Source: Candidatus Korarchaeum sp. (GTDB lineage: Archaea > Korarchaeota > Korarchaeia > Korarchaeales > Korarchaeaceae). From it: a stretch of DNA of 64,000 nucleotides. Below, one piece after another: positions 8,404 to 16,583 of this stretch. The notes under the pieces were generated by a model. The model did no database searches. It saw nothing but the letters and a program-made list of their open reading frames with translations, and had not been told where the DNA came from. A program made the position numbers and the translations under genes. Location of the stretch: NCBI GenBank assembly GCA_020833055.1, contig JAJHQZ010000003.1, forward strand, positions 83,714 through 147,713. The letters are read 5' to 3'. Each line of letters begins with the position of its first letter. The stretch's first letter is position 1.

Positions 8404-9666
8404 ATGAGCAAGCTCTTCGATAGGCTCAGTAAGGTCGATGAAGCTATCTCGAAGATATCGACCTATATAAGTAATCTCCCGAGCGAGATCGTGAGCACTG
8501 AGCGGGCCTTGGGGAGGGTCTTAGCTGAGGACATAGTATCACCTACAGACCTTCCCCCTTACGATAGAGTCGCTTTCGATGGCTACGCAGTGAGATCTGA
8601 GAGTACCTTCGGGGCCTCTCCAGATAATCCTATAGTCCTGAGAGTGATAGGATCCTCCTCGCCAGGGGAGGAATGCGGATTTGAGATAGAGGGCATGGAA
8701 GCAGTTGAAGTAGCTACCGGAGCCCCCCTCCCGAAAGGTGCCGATTCCGTCGTCCCACTCGAATATTCGAGGAGAGTAGGCGAGTACGTTGAGATATTGA
8801 AGCAAGTAGCTCCTGGAGCTAATGTAGATAGAGCTGGGAGCGATATAAGGAAGGGAGAGGTCCTCATCAAGAAGGGGACATTTTTAGGCCCATTCGAAAT
8901 ACTCGCGATATCTTCCTTGAACATAACGCAGGTCAGAGTTGTGAGGAAGCCGAGAGTATGCATTATAGCGAGCGGAGATGAGCTCGTAGAACTTGGATCT
9001 GAGCTCAAGAGGGGTAAAGTCGTGAACTCAAATGTATTCGGGATCAGAGCTATCATAGGGGAGTTAGCTGAGACTAGGTATTTAGGTATAGCGAGGGATG
9101 AGCCGGATTCTATCAAGAGTCTAATAGGAGCCTGTGATGACTGTGATATCATCTTAACTATAGCTGGGAGCAGCGTCGGGAGTAAGGATTATCTATATGA
9201 TGTAATAAAGTCGATGGGCGGTGAGATCTTAGTACGAGGCCTCAGCATAATGCCTGGGAAACCTACGGTTCTCGCTACACTAGGAGGGAAGCTCCTAGTC
9301 GGGATACCAGGCTACCCTGTATCCGCTATGGTAGCGACTAGCGAGGTACTACTACCGATAATACAGAGGCTCTTGGGGATCAGGGGAGTGGAGGTTAAGG
9401 CTAGAGTGAGAGCCAAGCTCTCACAGAGGGTTCCCTCTTCTCCGGGAGTGAGGCATTACGTTAGAGTAAAACTCAATAAGAGAGGTGATTCATACATCGC
9501 AACCCCAGTGAGGATAGGCGGCGCTGGTATAGTGAGCTCCCTCTTGAGATCTGACGGCTTCCTCGTAGTCCCCGAGGAAGTCGAGGGATATGAGGAAGGT
9601 GATGAAGTAGATGTGATAGTTTACAAGAGGTGGTTGGATCTTGAGGAAGGTCTTCAGACATCTTAA
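8404..9666 (+). CDS. moeA: MoeA-type molybdopterin molybdenum/tungsten transferase
   Basis: About 420 residues. MoeA inserts molybdate or tungstate into adenylylated molybdopterin. Typical segments are LPPYDRVAFDGYAVR (residues 39-53), EVATGAPLPKGADSVVP, IASGDELVELG and the PGKPTVLA/GIPGYPVSAM active-site loops. I chose ATG 8404 over an upstream ATG at 8347 because A/T sequence at about 8350-8362 looks like the TATA box, which would put the transcript start at this ATG. It overlaps the next gene, a second MoeA, by 26 bases. Archaea often carry two MoeA copies, thought to divide tungsten and molybdenum insertion. Confidence 0.93.
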   Translation: MSKLFDRLSKVDEAISKISTYISNLPSEIVSTERALGRVLAEDIVSPTDLPPYDRVAFDGYAVRSESTFGASPDNPIVLRVIGSSSPGEECGFEIEGMEAVEVATGAPLPKGADSVVPLEYSRRVGEYVEILKQVAPGANVDRAGSDIRKGEVLIKKGTFLGPFEILAISSLNITQVRVVRKPRVCIIASGDELVELGSELKRGKVVNSNVFGIRAIIGELAETRYLGIARDEPDSIKSLIGACDDCDIILTIAGSSVGSKDYLYDVIKSMGGEILVRGLSIMPGKPTVLATLGGKLLVGIPGYPVSAMVATSEVLLPIIQRLLGIRGVEVKARVRAKLSQRVPSSPGVRHYVRVKLNKRGDSYIATPVRIGGAGIVSSLLRSDGFLVVPEEVEGYEEGDEVDVIVYKRWLDLEEGLQTS

Positions 9667-11593
9667 GAGCTTAGAGGAAGTTAAGGAATTGATTATGAGA
9701 TACGAGAGACCGGAAAGGAGGGAAAGAATACCTATTTGGGATGCTTTCGGTAGGATCTTAGCCGAAGATGTCGTATCGAGTGTAGATGTACCGGGATTCG
9801 ATAGGGTGATGCTCGATGGTTACGCTGTGAGGGCGGAGGATACATTCTGGGCCGATGAGGATAATCCCGTCGAGCTCAAGGTAGTGGGAGTGGCTTCAGC
9901 TGGGCATCCCTTCCAGGGGGAGGTGGGGGAGGGGGAGGCTGTCGAAGTAGCTACCGGTGCTCCAATGCCTAGAGGAGCCAATTCCGTCGTTAAGGAAGAG
10001 TTCACTGTGAGGAGAGGCGATAGTATCCTTGTAATGAGATCAGTAGCTCCTGGGGAGAATGTGCAAGGAGCTGGATCTGATGTGAGAGTCGGTGAGACTA
10101 TAGCTTACAGGGGGACGAGGCTGACAGCTAGGGAGATAGGGATGCTCGCTGCAGCCGGTATAAGGGAAGTAGAAGTGTTCTCGAGACCTAGGGTGGGGAT
10201 ATTCTCGACAGGGGATGAGTTAGCTCAACTGGGGGAGCCTTTAGGATATGGGAAGATATACGACGTGAACTCACCATCCCTCATGGCTTCCGTGCTAGAG
10301 GACGGAGGGGAGCCCACTTTCCTAGGCATACTCCCAGATGATTATGAAGCTATAAGGGATTCTCTTGAGAGGGAGATCGGGAAATTCGATATCATCCTGA
10401 TTTCAGGGAGCACTAGTGTCGGAGCTGGTGATGTTATGTATAGAGTACTCGAGGAACTAGGCCCACCAGGCGTCATCGTCCACGGTATAGCTATGCACCC
10501 GGGGAAACCGACTATAATAGCTGAGGCGAGAGGGAAACTTGTGATAGGCCTCCCAGGCTATCCCACGAGCTGCCTCACGGTTTATAGGGAGATAGTCTCC
10601 CCTCTCATAAGGAAGTGGAGCGGCAGGCCTCTGGAGACTGGGAAGGAGATAATCGGAAGGGCCGCGGAGAGGATAATCGGGGAGAGGGGGAGGAGGGATC
10701 TACTCCCCGTCCATGTAGTGAGGGATGAGGAGTTCTTAGTTTTCCCTGTCCCAACTGGATCTGAGGCTATTTCGACGCTCTCGAGAGCGGATGGTTACGT
10801 TGAGATGGAGGAGCTTGAGGAGATCATAGAGGAAGGGGAAACCGTTAGAGTGAAGCTCTTCACAGATAAGATCGCTGATATCTCTATAATAGGTAGCCAT
10901 TGCATCGGATTAGAGTTGATAATGGCTGAGATGAGGAGGAGGGGGTTCCACGTTAAATCTGTATTCGTCGGATCCTCCGGGGGGTTCAAAGCAATAGCTA
11001 GAGGGGAAGCCGATCTAGCTGGAGTGCATGCACTCGATCCGGAGACTATGGAGTATAACGTACCTTTCATGCGGAAGTTCTCGATAGAGGATAAGGCTGT
11101 CCTGATAAGGGGCTATAAGAGAGTCCAGGGCCTCATAGTAGCGAAGGGGAACCCCAAGGGGATAAGGGGGATCAGGGATATCCTTGAGAGGAGGGATATC
11201 GTTATCATGAACAGGAATAAGGGCTCGGGCACTAGGATACTGCTAGATCATCTCCTTAAGGTAGAAGCCGATAGGATAGGTATGGATATCTCCGAAGCCA
11301 TCAAGGAAATCAGAGGCTACTGGAACGAGGCTAAATCCCATAACGCAGTTGCCATAGCTGTTAAGAATGGTATCGCTGACGTGGGGATCGGGATAAAGAC
11401 TGTAGCTGCACTTTACAATCTAGATTTTATTCCAATAGCTGAGGAAAGTTATGATTTCTTGATCAGGAGATCCTCAATGAGAAAGAGAGCTGTCGAGGAA
11501 TTCATCAATATTTTGAGGGAATTCAGAAGTAAGCTAAATGAATTGGATGGCATTGAGGCTGATGATGATATAGGCCTCCCTATTAGCCCCTAG
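9641..11593 (+). CDS. MoeA fused to a periplasmic-binding-protein-like domain
   Basis: 650 residues in two parts. Residues 1-405 are a second MoeA (VPGFDRVMLDGYAVR, EVATGAPMPRGANSVV, HPGKPTIIAEARG, GLPGYPTSC). Residues 410-640 resemble a type II periplasmic-binding or LysR effector-binding domain (IIGSHCIGLELI, AGVHALDPETMEYNVPF, NRNKGSGTRILLDHLL, NAVAIAVKNGIADVGIGIKT). In that family the C-terminal half may sense or deliver an oxyanion such as tungstate; this is inference. There is no signal peptide, so it acts in the cytoplasm. TTG 9641 lies inside the first moeA; an ATG at codon 19 is an alternative start. Confidence 0.92.
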   Translation: MRKVFRHLKSLEEVKELIMRYERPERRERIPIWDAFGRILAEDVVSSVDVPGFDRVMLDGYAVRAEDTFWADEDNPVELKVVGVASAGHPFQGEVGEGEAVEVATGAPMPRGANSVVKEEFTVRRGDSILVMRSVAPGENVQGAGSDVRVGETIAYRGTRLTAREIGMLAAAGIREVEVFSRPRVGIFSTGDELAQLGEPLGYGKIYDVNSPSLMASVLEDGGEPTFLGILPDDYEAIRDSLEREIGKFDIILISGSTSVGAGDVMYRVLEELGPPGVIVHGIAMHPGKPTIIAEARGKLVIGLPGYPTSCLTVYREIVSPLIRKWSGRPLETGKEIIGRAAERIIGERGRRDLLPVHVVRDEEFLVFPVPTGSEAISTLSRADGYVEMEELEEIIEEGETVRVKLFTDKIADISIIGSHCIGLELIMAEMRRRGFHVKSVFVGSSGGFKAIARGEADLAGVHALDPETMEYNVPFMRKFSIEDKAVLIRGYKRVQGLIVAKGNPKGIRGIRDILERRDIVIMNRNKGSGTRILLDHLLKVEADRIGMDISEAIKEIRGYWNEAKSHNAVAIAVKNGIADVGIGIKTVAALYNLDFIPIAEESYDFLIRRSSMRKRAVEEFINILREFRSKLNELDGIEADDDIGLPISP

Positions 11594-12092
11594 CGAGTTT
11601 GATCAAGTGAGGGGCCTCAGGTATTATCAACTTCTCGAGAGCTAGCTTAACAGCGTCCGGTGATCCCGGGAGCATGAAGACGAGTGATTTTAAGTAAAAT
11701 CCAGCTGAAGCCCTGCTAGCGATAGCTGAGCTACCTATCTGAGAGTAACTTAGCCATCTGAATATCTCCCCGAATCCGGGAAGTTCCTTCTTAAGTAATG
11801 GCCCTATAGCTTCTGGCGTTATATCTGAGGGGCTGACACCGGTCCCCCCGCAGAATATTATCACATCGGAGTCCTCAGCTGCCCTTATCAAAGATGCCCT
11901 TATTAGACCTTCATCATCAGGTATCACCTCCTTCCTCACGACTAGATTCCCTGAGGCCTCTATAATCTCCACAGCGACCTTCCCCGTTAGGTCCTCCTTG
12001 CTCTCATCAAAGAACCTAGATGTACTGACTACGAATACCGAATAGCTCAGCTTCTGGGGGGCTCCCCTCTTGTGTTCCTCAGGTACTCCCAT
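11583..12092 (-). CDS. moaB: MoaB/Mog-family molybdopterin adenylyltransferase
   Basis: 169 residues of the MoaB/MogA family, which adenylylates molybdopterin before metal insertion by MoeA. Diagnostic motifs are VFVVSTSRF at the N-terminus, the GGTGVSPSDITPEAI loop near residues 86-100 and the MLPGSPDAVKLAL loop near the C-terminus. It converges with the MoeA fusion (11-base overlap) and diverges from the DtxR-like regulator, with which it shares the promoter region at 12107-12137. Its place among moeA, AOR and a metalloregulator fits tungsten or molybdenum cofactor assembly. Confidence 0.92.
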   Translation of the reverse strand: MGVPEEHKRGAPQKLSYSVFVVSTSRFFDESKEDLTGKVAVEIIEASGNLVVRKEVIPDDEGLIRASLIRAAEDSDVIIFCGGTGVSPSDITPEAIGPLLKKELPGFGEIFRWLSYSQIGSSAIASRASAGFYLKSLVFMLPGSPDAVKLALEKLIIPEAPHLIKLARG

Positions 12093-12106
12093 AGGTCAAT
12101 GGTAGT

Positions 12107-12137
12107 GGGGTAACTTTAAAACTATCTAATTTACCCC
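12107..12137. promoter_or_regulatory. Shared divergent promoter with flanking inverted repeat (candidate operator)
   Basis: GGGGTAA (12107-12113) and TTACCCC (12131-12137) form a perfect 7-base inverted repeat separated by 17 bases. Between them sits TTTAAA (12115-12120), a palindromic TATA box about 25 bases from the moaB ATG on one side and 30 from the regulator ATG on the other. A dimeric winged-helix regulator bound here would cover the promoter of both genes. The DtxR-like protein encoded next door is the obvious candidate; that is inference. Confidence 0.5.
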
Positions 12138-12147
12138 CAATCTCGAG

Positions 12148-12600
12148 ATGGCGGAGCTTCGAGTTAAAATAACTCCAGGGCTTCAGGAGTACCTCACAGC
12201 AATCTACAGATTACAGAGGAGGGGGAAGGCCGTCGGAGTTAAGGAACTCGCGGATGAGCTCGATGTCACATTACCGAGTGTGATAGATGCATTGAAGAGA
12301 CTCTCTAAGGCCGGTTTAGTCAATTACAATAGGTACAGGAAGGTCACTCTCACGGAGAGCGGGGAGAAATCCGCAATACTCATAATGAATAAAGAGGAGA
12401 TTTTCTACGAGTTCCTCAAGGAGATCTTAGGGATAGAGGATGAGAGAGCTAGGGAGGAGGCATGCTGGATGGAGCATGGGGTGAGTTGGGAGAGTGCTGA
12501 GAGGTTAAAATTATTCATCGAATTTCTGAGGGAAAATATGTATGATATAAACGAAGAGTTCAAAAAATATATAAATAAGAGACAGAATTTCACTACCTAG
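12148..12600 (+). CDS. DtxR/MntR-family metal-dependent transcriptional regulator
   Basis: 150 residues. Residues 8-75 form a winged helix-turn-helix (YLTAIYRLQRRGKAVGVKEL, LPSVIDALKRLSKAGLV). Residues 80-135 form the dimerisation and metal domain, with FLKEILGI and the ligand cluster EEACWMEHGVS that matches the Cys-Glu-His set of DtxR. There is no SH3-like third domain. The family represses genes when bound to Fe or Mn. Divergence from moaB through a palindromic promoter suggests control of that gene and of itself; a link to tungsten or molybdenum cofactor supply is inference. Confidence 0.85.
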   Translation: MAELRVKITPGLQEYLTAIYRLQRRGKAVGVKELADELDVTLPSVIDALKRLSKAGLVNYNRYRKVTLTESGEKSAILIMNKEEIFYEFLKEILGIEDERAREEACWMEHGVSWESAERLKLFIEFLRENMYDINEEFKKYINKRQNFTT

Positions 12601-12618
12601 ATGTTATTATGAAAGTGT

Positions 12619-12628
12619 GTACGCGTAC
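12619..12628. promoter_or_regulatory. Palindrome upstream of ferredoxin gene
   Basis: GTACGCGTAC is a perfect 10-base palindrome in the 90-base gap before the ferredoxin gene, just upstream of an A/T run (12638-12652) that could be its TATA region. It may be a protein-binding site, but palindromes this short can arise by chance. Confidence 0.25.
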
Positions 12629-12690
12629 TATCACTACAAAAAATTAAATTAAACCTACTCACAGCTTAGCTTAACTGAGGAGGTGTTACC

Positions 12691-12918
12691 ATGCCCAAGT
12701 ACTTGATAGAGCAGGATAGGGAGAGTTGCATAGCCGATGGTGTCTGCGCATCCCTCTGCCCGGACAACTGGATCATAGATGAGGATGGGCTGGCTTCCCC
12801 CGTAAAGAAGGAGCTCGATGATCTCGGTTGCAACATGGAAGCTGCCCAAGCCTGCCCCGTCAATATAATACATATATACGAGGTTCAGCCGGACGGCTCC
12901 AAGAAGCAGTTGATCTAA
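12691..12918 (+). CDS. [4Fe-4S] ferredoxin with aspartate ligand
   Basis: A 75-residue single-cluster ferredoxin. The first motif is CIADGVCASLCP: Cys, Asp three residues on, Cys at +6, Cys at +10, exactly the Pyrococcus furiosus pattern in which Asp14 replaces the second cysteine. The second motif CNMEAAQACPV supplies the remaining Cys pair. In the Pyrococcus protein two of these cysteines form a disulfide and the Asp-ligated cluster readily interconverts between 3Fe and 4Fe forms. A strong AGGAGGTG ribosome site lies 5 bases before ATG 12691. It is a natural electron acceptor for the AOR. A T-rich terminator follows. Confidence 0.95.
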   Translation: MPKYLIEQDRESCIADGVCASLCPDNWIIDEDGLASPVKKELDDLGCNMEAAQACPVNIIHIYEVQPDGSKKQLI

Positions 12919-12924
12919 ACACCC

Positions 12925-12936
12925 TTTTTCTTTTTT
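12925..12936 (+). terminator. T-rich terminator after ferredoxin
   Basis: TTTTTCTTTTTT lies 6 bases beyond the ferredoxin stop codon on the coding strand, the usual archaeal intrinsic termination signal. It abuts the 3' end of the SRP RNA gene coming from the opposite strand. Confidence 0.6.
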
Positions 12937-12938
12937 AT

Positions 12939-13259
12939 GGGGGCGGTGGGCTCCCCCGAGGTGGAGTTGATGGATCAGGTTTCCCTATTCTCCCCATACC
13001 CTTCCCCCAGTTACCCAGCAGCACCGGACGTCCACCTTAGGGCTGCTCCCTTCCGGGCCTGACCCGGTTCGGTGGTAAAGGTGACTCCCCGTCCCTCCGG
13101 ACGGGTTATCACCACCGCCGGTCCACCGGGACCGAGGTTCATCGGTTAGGAGGAGGTAGGGACCCCCTACCATCAACTCGCCCCCGGGAGTTGCTGACCC
13201 CGGCATTAGCCTTCCGGTCGAGGGGACGGCTACCCCCCCGGTCCTACCCCACCGCCCCC
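12939..13259 (-). ncRNA. Signal recognition particle (7S) RNA
   Basis: About 320 bases on the minus strand. The universally conserved helix 8 motif GTCAGGCCCGGAAGGGAGCAGC reads at plus positions 13042-13063 in reverse. The two ends pair as GGGGGCGGTGGG with CCCACCGCCCCC, the long archaeal helix 1/5 closure. The RNA binds SRP54, encoded in this window near 39 kb, and SRP19. A TATA element (reverse of CCTTAAAAACC, 13277-13287) lies about 23 bases upstream, overlapping the last codons of rpiA. End positions are judged from the terminal pairing. Confidence 0.95.
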
Positions 13260-13276
13260 TTGATCGGGCGTCACTC

Positions 13277-13287
13277 CCTTAAAAACC
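13277..13287 (-). promoter_or_regulatory. TATA box of SRP RNA gene
   Basis: On the minus strand this reads GGTTTTTAAGG, centred about 23 bases before the inferred SRP RNA 5' end at 13259. It overlaps the stop codon of rpiA, so the RNA promoter is embedded in the end of the coding gene. Confidence 0.55.
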
Positions 13288-13956
13288 CTGGCGTATGACC
13301 TTGACCTCGCTTCCCCTCGCTATTAGGACTAAATCCGCTAAGCCGACGAATATACCTACTTCAACGACGCCCGGCACTCCCTTTATCTCGCTCTCCATAG
13401 AAGCGGGATCCTCTATCGGGGGGCATGATATATCCACTATCAGGTTACCATTGTCCGTTATGAAGGGCGTTAGATCCTTCATCCTGATCCCAGCATCGCA
13501 ATTGAGTTTCCTCTTGAGATTATAGAGTGTCCAAGAGATCCCATAAGGTAGTACTTCAACTGGGAGAGCTCTCTTTGAGCAGAGCTTCTCCACTAATTTC
13601 GTGTGATCCGCTATAATCACGTAAGTTGAACTGTTGTATGCTAGAACTTTCTCCCTCAGTAAAGCACCACCTCCCCCCTTCAGCAAGTTCAAATTACTAT
13701 CTATCTCATCAGCACCATCTATAGTTATCTCAGGCCTCTCGTCATCAGGGTGAATAACCTTAAGGCCCTTATCCTTAGCTACCTCCTCTATCTGCTTAGA
13801 TGATGGTATAACCGATACTTTATCCGCCCTATCGGATTTAGCTAACTCCTCCACGAATATAGCTACCGTGGATCCGGAGCCTAGGCCCACTAATCTCGCA
13901 TCCCCTATCAATTTGAGCGCTTCCCTAGCCACTACCCTCTTCTCTAACTCTATCAT
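13279..13956 (-). CDS. rpiA: Ribose-5-phosphate isomerase A
   Basis: 225 residues. It interconverts ribose-5-phosphate and ribulose-5-phosphate, feeding nucleotide synthesis. Signature motifs are VGLGSGSTVAIF (residues 23-34), TIDGADEIDSNLNLLKGGGGALLREK with the catalytic Asp, Lys and Glu, and IADHTKLVEKL. The length fits the family. ATG 13956 abuts the stop codon of the upstream DRG GTPase gene, suggesting co-transcription. Together with the hexulose-phosphate isomerase at 21.9 kb it could serve the archaeal ribulose monophosphate route to ribose-5-phosphate, if the synthase partner is present elsewhere. Confidence 0.95.
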   Translation of the reverse strand: MIELEKRVVAREALKLIGDARLVGLGSGSTVAIFVEELAKSDRADKVSVIPSSKQIEEVAKDKGLKVIHPDDERPEITIDGADEIDSNLNLLKGGGGALLREKVLAYNSSTYVIIADHTKLVEKLCSKRALPVEVLPYGISWTLYNLKRKLNCDAGIRMKDLTPFITDNGNLIVDISCPPIEDPASMESEIKGVPGVVEVGIFVGLADLVLIARGSEVKVIRQGF

Positions 13957-15123
13957 TCAGCCCACCACTATCTCGACTACATCCCCGTCCTCCAGGAGGA
14001 AATCCGGACCCACTCTCATCGGGGAGTAGGGGAGCCTCTTAGCCCATACCTTAGCGTACTTGAACCTCTCCCTGAATGACTCGTGGATTAACTCCGCTAG
14101 GTCTATCACGCTCGAATTCCTAGATAGAATAACTGCCTTATCCGATGGATATTTCTCGTTCTTAGATTTCGTGAATACTCTTATGAGCCCCAGTTCCTTG
14201 AGTATCATCTCCCCTAGCTCCTCTTTAGATGGGAGTCCAGTGGGTGAGGGTATTATCCCCATGACCTTATCTCCGTAGAGCTTCTTGACTTCCTCCACCA
14301 AACCCTTATCCTCGACGATATCATATTTCGTCAGGAAGATTATCGCTGGTTTGTAACTCTTCTCCCCGAATATCGCTTCCTCAACATCCTCGAGCTTCAC
14401 ATATCCTTCTATCTCAACCCAAGCCCTATCTATCCCGAATTGGAGCAGTAGCTCCCTCACATCCCCCTCAGAGCAATCAATTAGCCTCCCCTTATTCATT
14501 ATTATAAGAGCGGGGGCCGCTTTACTCCTCTTTATCCTGACCCTACCGGTCGGCCTCTCTAGAGATATCTCCCTAGACTCTAAGAGTGAGAATATCTTAG
14601 AGAGGGAATCCAGAGGGTCATCGAGAGAGCTCACTGTTATCCCTAGGACATCTGAGTTCTTCGCTAGAGCGACTGCTAGGTTCGTTGGGCCTCCCTGAGC
14701 CTCAAGTATGAGTGGGGGCGCCTCAACTATTTGGATCTGGGTACCGGATATCTCCATCATCCCCTCAACGGGTCTCATAGTAGTGAAGGGGTTCGGGGAT
14801 ATTGAAGGCTTAGCGTTCGTTAATTTAGCTAAGAGGGTGCTCCTTCCGGAATTTGTGAACCCTATAAGGACCATTTGTGCTGCTCCTCTCTTCTCAACCA
14901 TTAAAGATACTCCTTTACTCTTCTTTGCTGCTTTTTTCCTTTCTATTTCCTCTTTAAGCTCAGATATCCTCCTCTTGACGAATTTCTCCATTTTCTCTGT
15001 TCCCTTATGCTTAGGTATTAATGAGTAGAACTCCTTAAGTTTCTGGAGCTTCTCCTCCGGGGTTTTAGCTTTGGAGTACTCCTCCCACTTAGCCTGAGCC
15101 TCTGGTGGGAGGTTGGTCGGCAT
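13957..15123 (-). CDS. DRG-type (OBG superfamily) GTPase with TGS domain
   Basis: 388 residues resembling eukaryotic and archaeal developmentally regulated GTP-binding proteins. An N-terminal charged helix is followed by the G domain with P-loop GFTNSGRS (about residues 87-94), a G3-region EAPPL where most DRGs have DLPG-like sequence, and TKYD as G4. The C-terminal 75 residues are a TGS domain ending in EDGDVVEIVVG. These GTPases associate with ribosomes or tRNA. It lies between MBF1 and rpiA with only one to two bases between genes, so an operon with a translation flavour is likely. Confidence 0.9.
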   Translation of the reverse strand: MPTNLPPEAQAKWEEYSKAKTPEEKLQKLKEFYSLIPKHKGTEKMEKFVKRRISELKEEIERKKAAKKSKGVSLMVEKRGAAQMVLIGFTNSGRSTLLAKLTNAKPSISPNPFTTMRPVEGMMEISGTQIQIVEAPPLILEAQGGPTNLAVALAKNSDVLGITVSSLDDPLDSLSKIFSLLESREISLERPTGRVRIKRSKAAPALIIMNKGRLIDCSEGDVRELLLQFGIDRAWVEIEGYVKLEDVEEAIFGEKSYKPAIIFLTKYDIVEDKGLVEEVKKLYGDKVMGIIPSPTGLPSKEELGEMILKELGLIRVFTKSKNEKYPSDKAVILSRNSSVIDLAELIHESFRERFKYAKVWAKRLPYSPMRVGPDFLLEDGDVVEIVVG

Positions 15124-15124
15124 A

Positions 15125-15691
15125 TCACCTCTTCCTCCTCTTCCTCTTAACTTCTACTGCTTCTCCAAGCGTGATAGAGCTATAAACTTGTTGAGGGGCT
15201 GAACTAGTGACATACGACCTCTCAGGATTTCTCTGTATTATAGAGACCTCTAGAAGCTTCTCTATACTCCTAGCTACCTCGAAGCTCGGGACGACTCTCT
15301 CAGATTCTATATTCCTGAGGAGCGATGCTTTTATATTCAATGCCGCAGCTACTTGTTCTATTGATAGGCCAAGAGCTTCCCTAGCTTCTCTTATCTTCCT
15401 CCCGTAATCCTCAACGAGCTCGATCTCCTCCTTCTCCCTCTTGGGGATCCTGAGTTCCATAGGCTTACTGAGGGAGGGCTTCTCTAAGGGTTTTTCTAAT
15501 TTCTTCTGAGGTAGAGTAGCTCCCTCCTCTTTCCTCTTAACTTTCTTGACTTTTCTAGCACAGTTATTGCATAGAGATGCTTTATAGCCATCTAGATCCA
15601 CTATAACGGGCTTCCCATAGAAGGTCCCCCCGCATAACTCACAGACGTAAACTTCCCCCGACAAGCTCACCAGCTCCCACTGATGATGCAA
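15125..15691 (-). CDS. MBF1-like multiprotein bridging factor
   Basis: 188 residues. Near the N-terminus is a zinc ribbon (CELCGG, then CNNCARK), followed by a Lys/Pro-rich linker and a Cro/C1-type helix-turn-helix at about residues 90-150 (IREAREALGLSIEQVAAALNIKASLLRNIESERVVPS). That layout is archaeal MBF1, which binds ribosomes or TBP. The C-terminus is basic (KRKRRKR). The start shown is TTG; a GTG at codon 8 is possible. It diverges from the NAC gene and leads into the DRG GTPase gene. Confidence 0.88.
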   Translation of the reverse strand: MHHQWELVSLSGEVYVCELCGGTFYGKPVIVDLDGYKASLCNNCARKVKKVKRKEEGATLPQKKLEKPLEKPSLSKPMELRIPKREKEEIELVEDYGRKIREAREALGLSIEQVAAALNIKASLLRNIESERVVPSFEVARSIEKLLEVSIIQRNPERSYVTSSAPQQVYSSITLGEAVEVKRKRRKR

Positions 15692-15723
15692 AAGCTTTAG
15701 ATTAACCTTTGGGTATATACCCG

Positions 15724-16071
15724 ATGAAGAGGATAAGGCCCAGGGACTTAGATAGGATGATGAAGAGCATGGGGATTCAAGTTCAGGGCATAGATGCGAT
15801 AGAAGTATTGATAAAATTGAGTAGCGGTGAGTCTATAATCATAAGGGACCCCCAAGTCTCGCTCATGAGAGTGGGCGGTGAGGAAATTTATCAGATAATC
15901 GGGAGATCCGAGAGATTGAGCGTTGAAACGGAGTACTCACCATCTGAGGAGGATGTGATGTTAGTAGCAACTCAAGCGGGAGTAGATCCCGATAGAGCGA
16001 GGAAGGCTCTCATAGAGACGCATGGGGATCTTGCGGAGGCGATAATCAGACTGAAGGAGGGTTTAATTTGA
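15724..16071 (+). CDS. nac: Nascent polypeptide-associated complex protein (alpha-NAC)
   Basis: 115 residues. The NAC domain spans residues 20-70 (IDAIEVLIKLSSGESIIIRDPQVSLMRVGGEEIYQIIG), and a UBA domain occupies the C-terminus (EEDVMLVATQAGVDPDRARKALIETHGDLAEAIIRL). Archaeal NAC is a homodimer that contacts nascent chains at the ribosome exit. ATG 15724 follows the A/T-rich promoter stretch and is preferred over TTG 15709. Its stop overlaps the start of the HIT gene (TTGA), with GGAGG serving as that gene's ribosome site. Confidence 0.93.
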   Translation: MKRIRPRDLDRMMKSMGIQVQGIDAIEVLIKLSSGESIIIRDPQVSLMRVGGEEIYQIIGRSERLSVETEYSPSEEDVMLVATQAGVDPDRARKALIETHGDLAEAIIRLKEGLI

Positions 16072-16583
16072 GCTTGAGGAGGCTCTGGGCCATCTGGAGG
16101 ATGCCTTACATAAAACTATTGGCTAGTGAGGGTGGGAAAGAGTGCATTTTTTGCAAACTACCGAAGGAGAACAGTGATAAGGAGAACTTGATACTCCACA
16201 GATCCAGCAACTCCTTCATGATAATGAACAAGTACCCCTATAATCCGGGCCACCTGATGGTCGCACCATACAGGCATGTAGCCAACCTCGATGAGTTGAA
16301 CGATGACGAGCTCATTGATATCATGAATCTCGTGAGGCTCTCCATAAGGATTTTGAAAGAGGCAATGAGACCGGATGGATTCAACATAGGGATGAACGTG
16401 GGTAAGGCTGCTGGCGCTGGTTTCGAGGGCCACATACACATACATATAGTGCCTAGATGGATCGGGGACGCTAACTTCATGCCGATAGTGAGTGACACGA
16501 AAGTGATAAGCGAGGCACTATCTAGCACTTACGATGAGCTCAAGAGAGTCTTAGACGATCTGATAGCTAAATCTAAATCTTAA
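16068..16583 (+). CDS. HIT-family nucleotide hydrolase
   Basis: 171 residues. The histidine triad HIHIHIV is at about residues 124-130, and a zinc-binding Cys pair CIFCKLP is near residue 27, as in Fhit/HinT-like archaeal proteins. These enzymes cleave dinucleoside polyphosphates or AMP-linked compounds. TTG 16068 overlaps the NAC stop in TTGA and has GGAGG 7 bases upstream, so start choice is well supported. No membrane or signal segment is present. Confidence 0.9.
   Translation: MSLRRLWAIWRMPYIKLLASEGGKECIFCKLPKENSDKENLILHRSSNSFMIMNKYPYNPGHLMVAPYRHVANLDELNDDELIDIMNLVRLSIRILKEAMRPDGFNIGMNVGKAAGAGFEGHIHIHIVPRWIGDANFMPIVSDTKVISEALSSTYDELKRVLDDLIAKSKS

Noticed and set aside
13021-13206. Short reading frames across the SRP RNA region.
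   Set aside because: They cross the conserved helix 8 motif of SRP RNA, so the sequence is explained as RNA.
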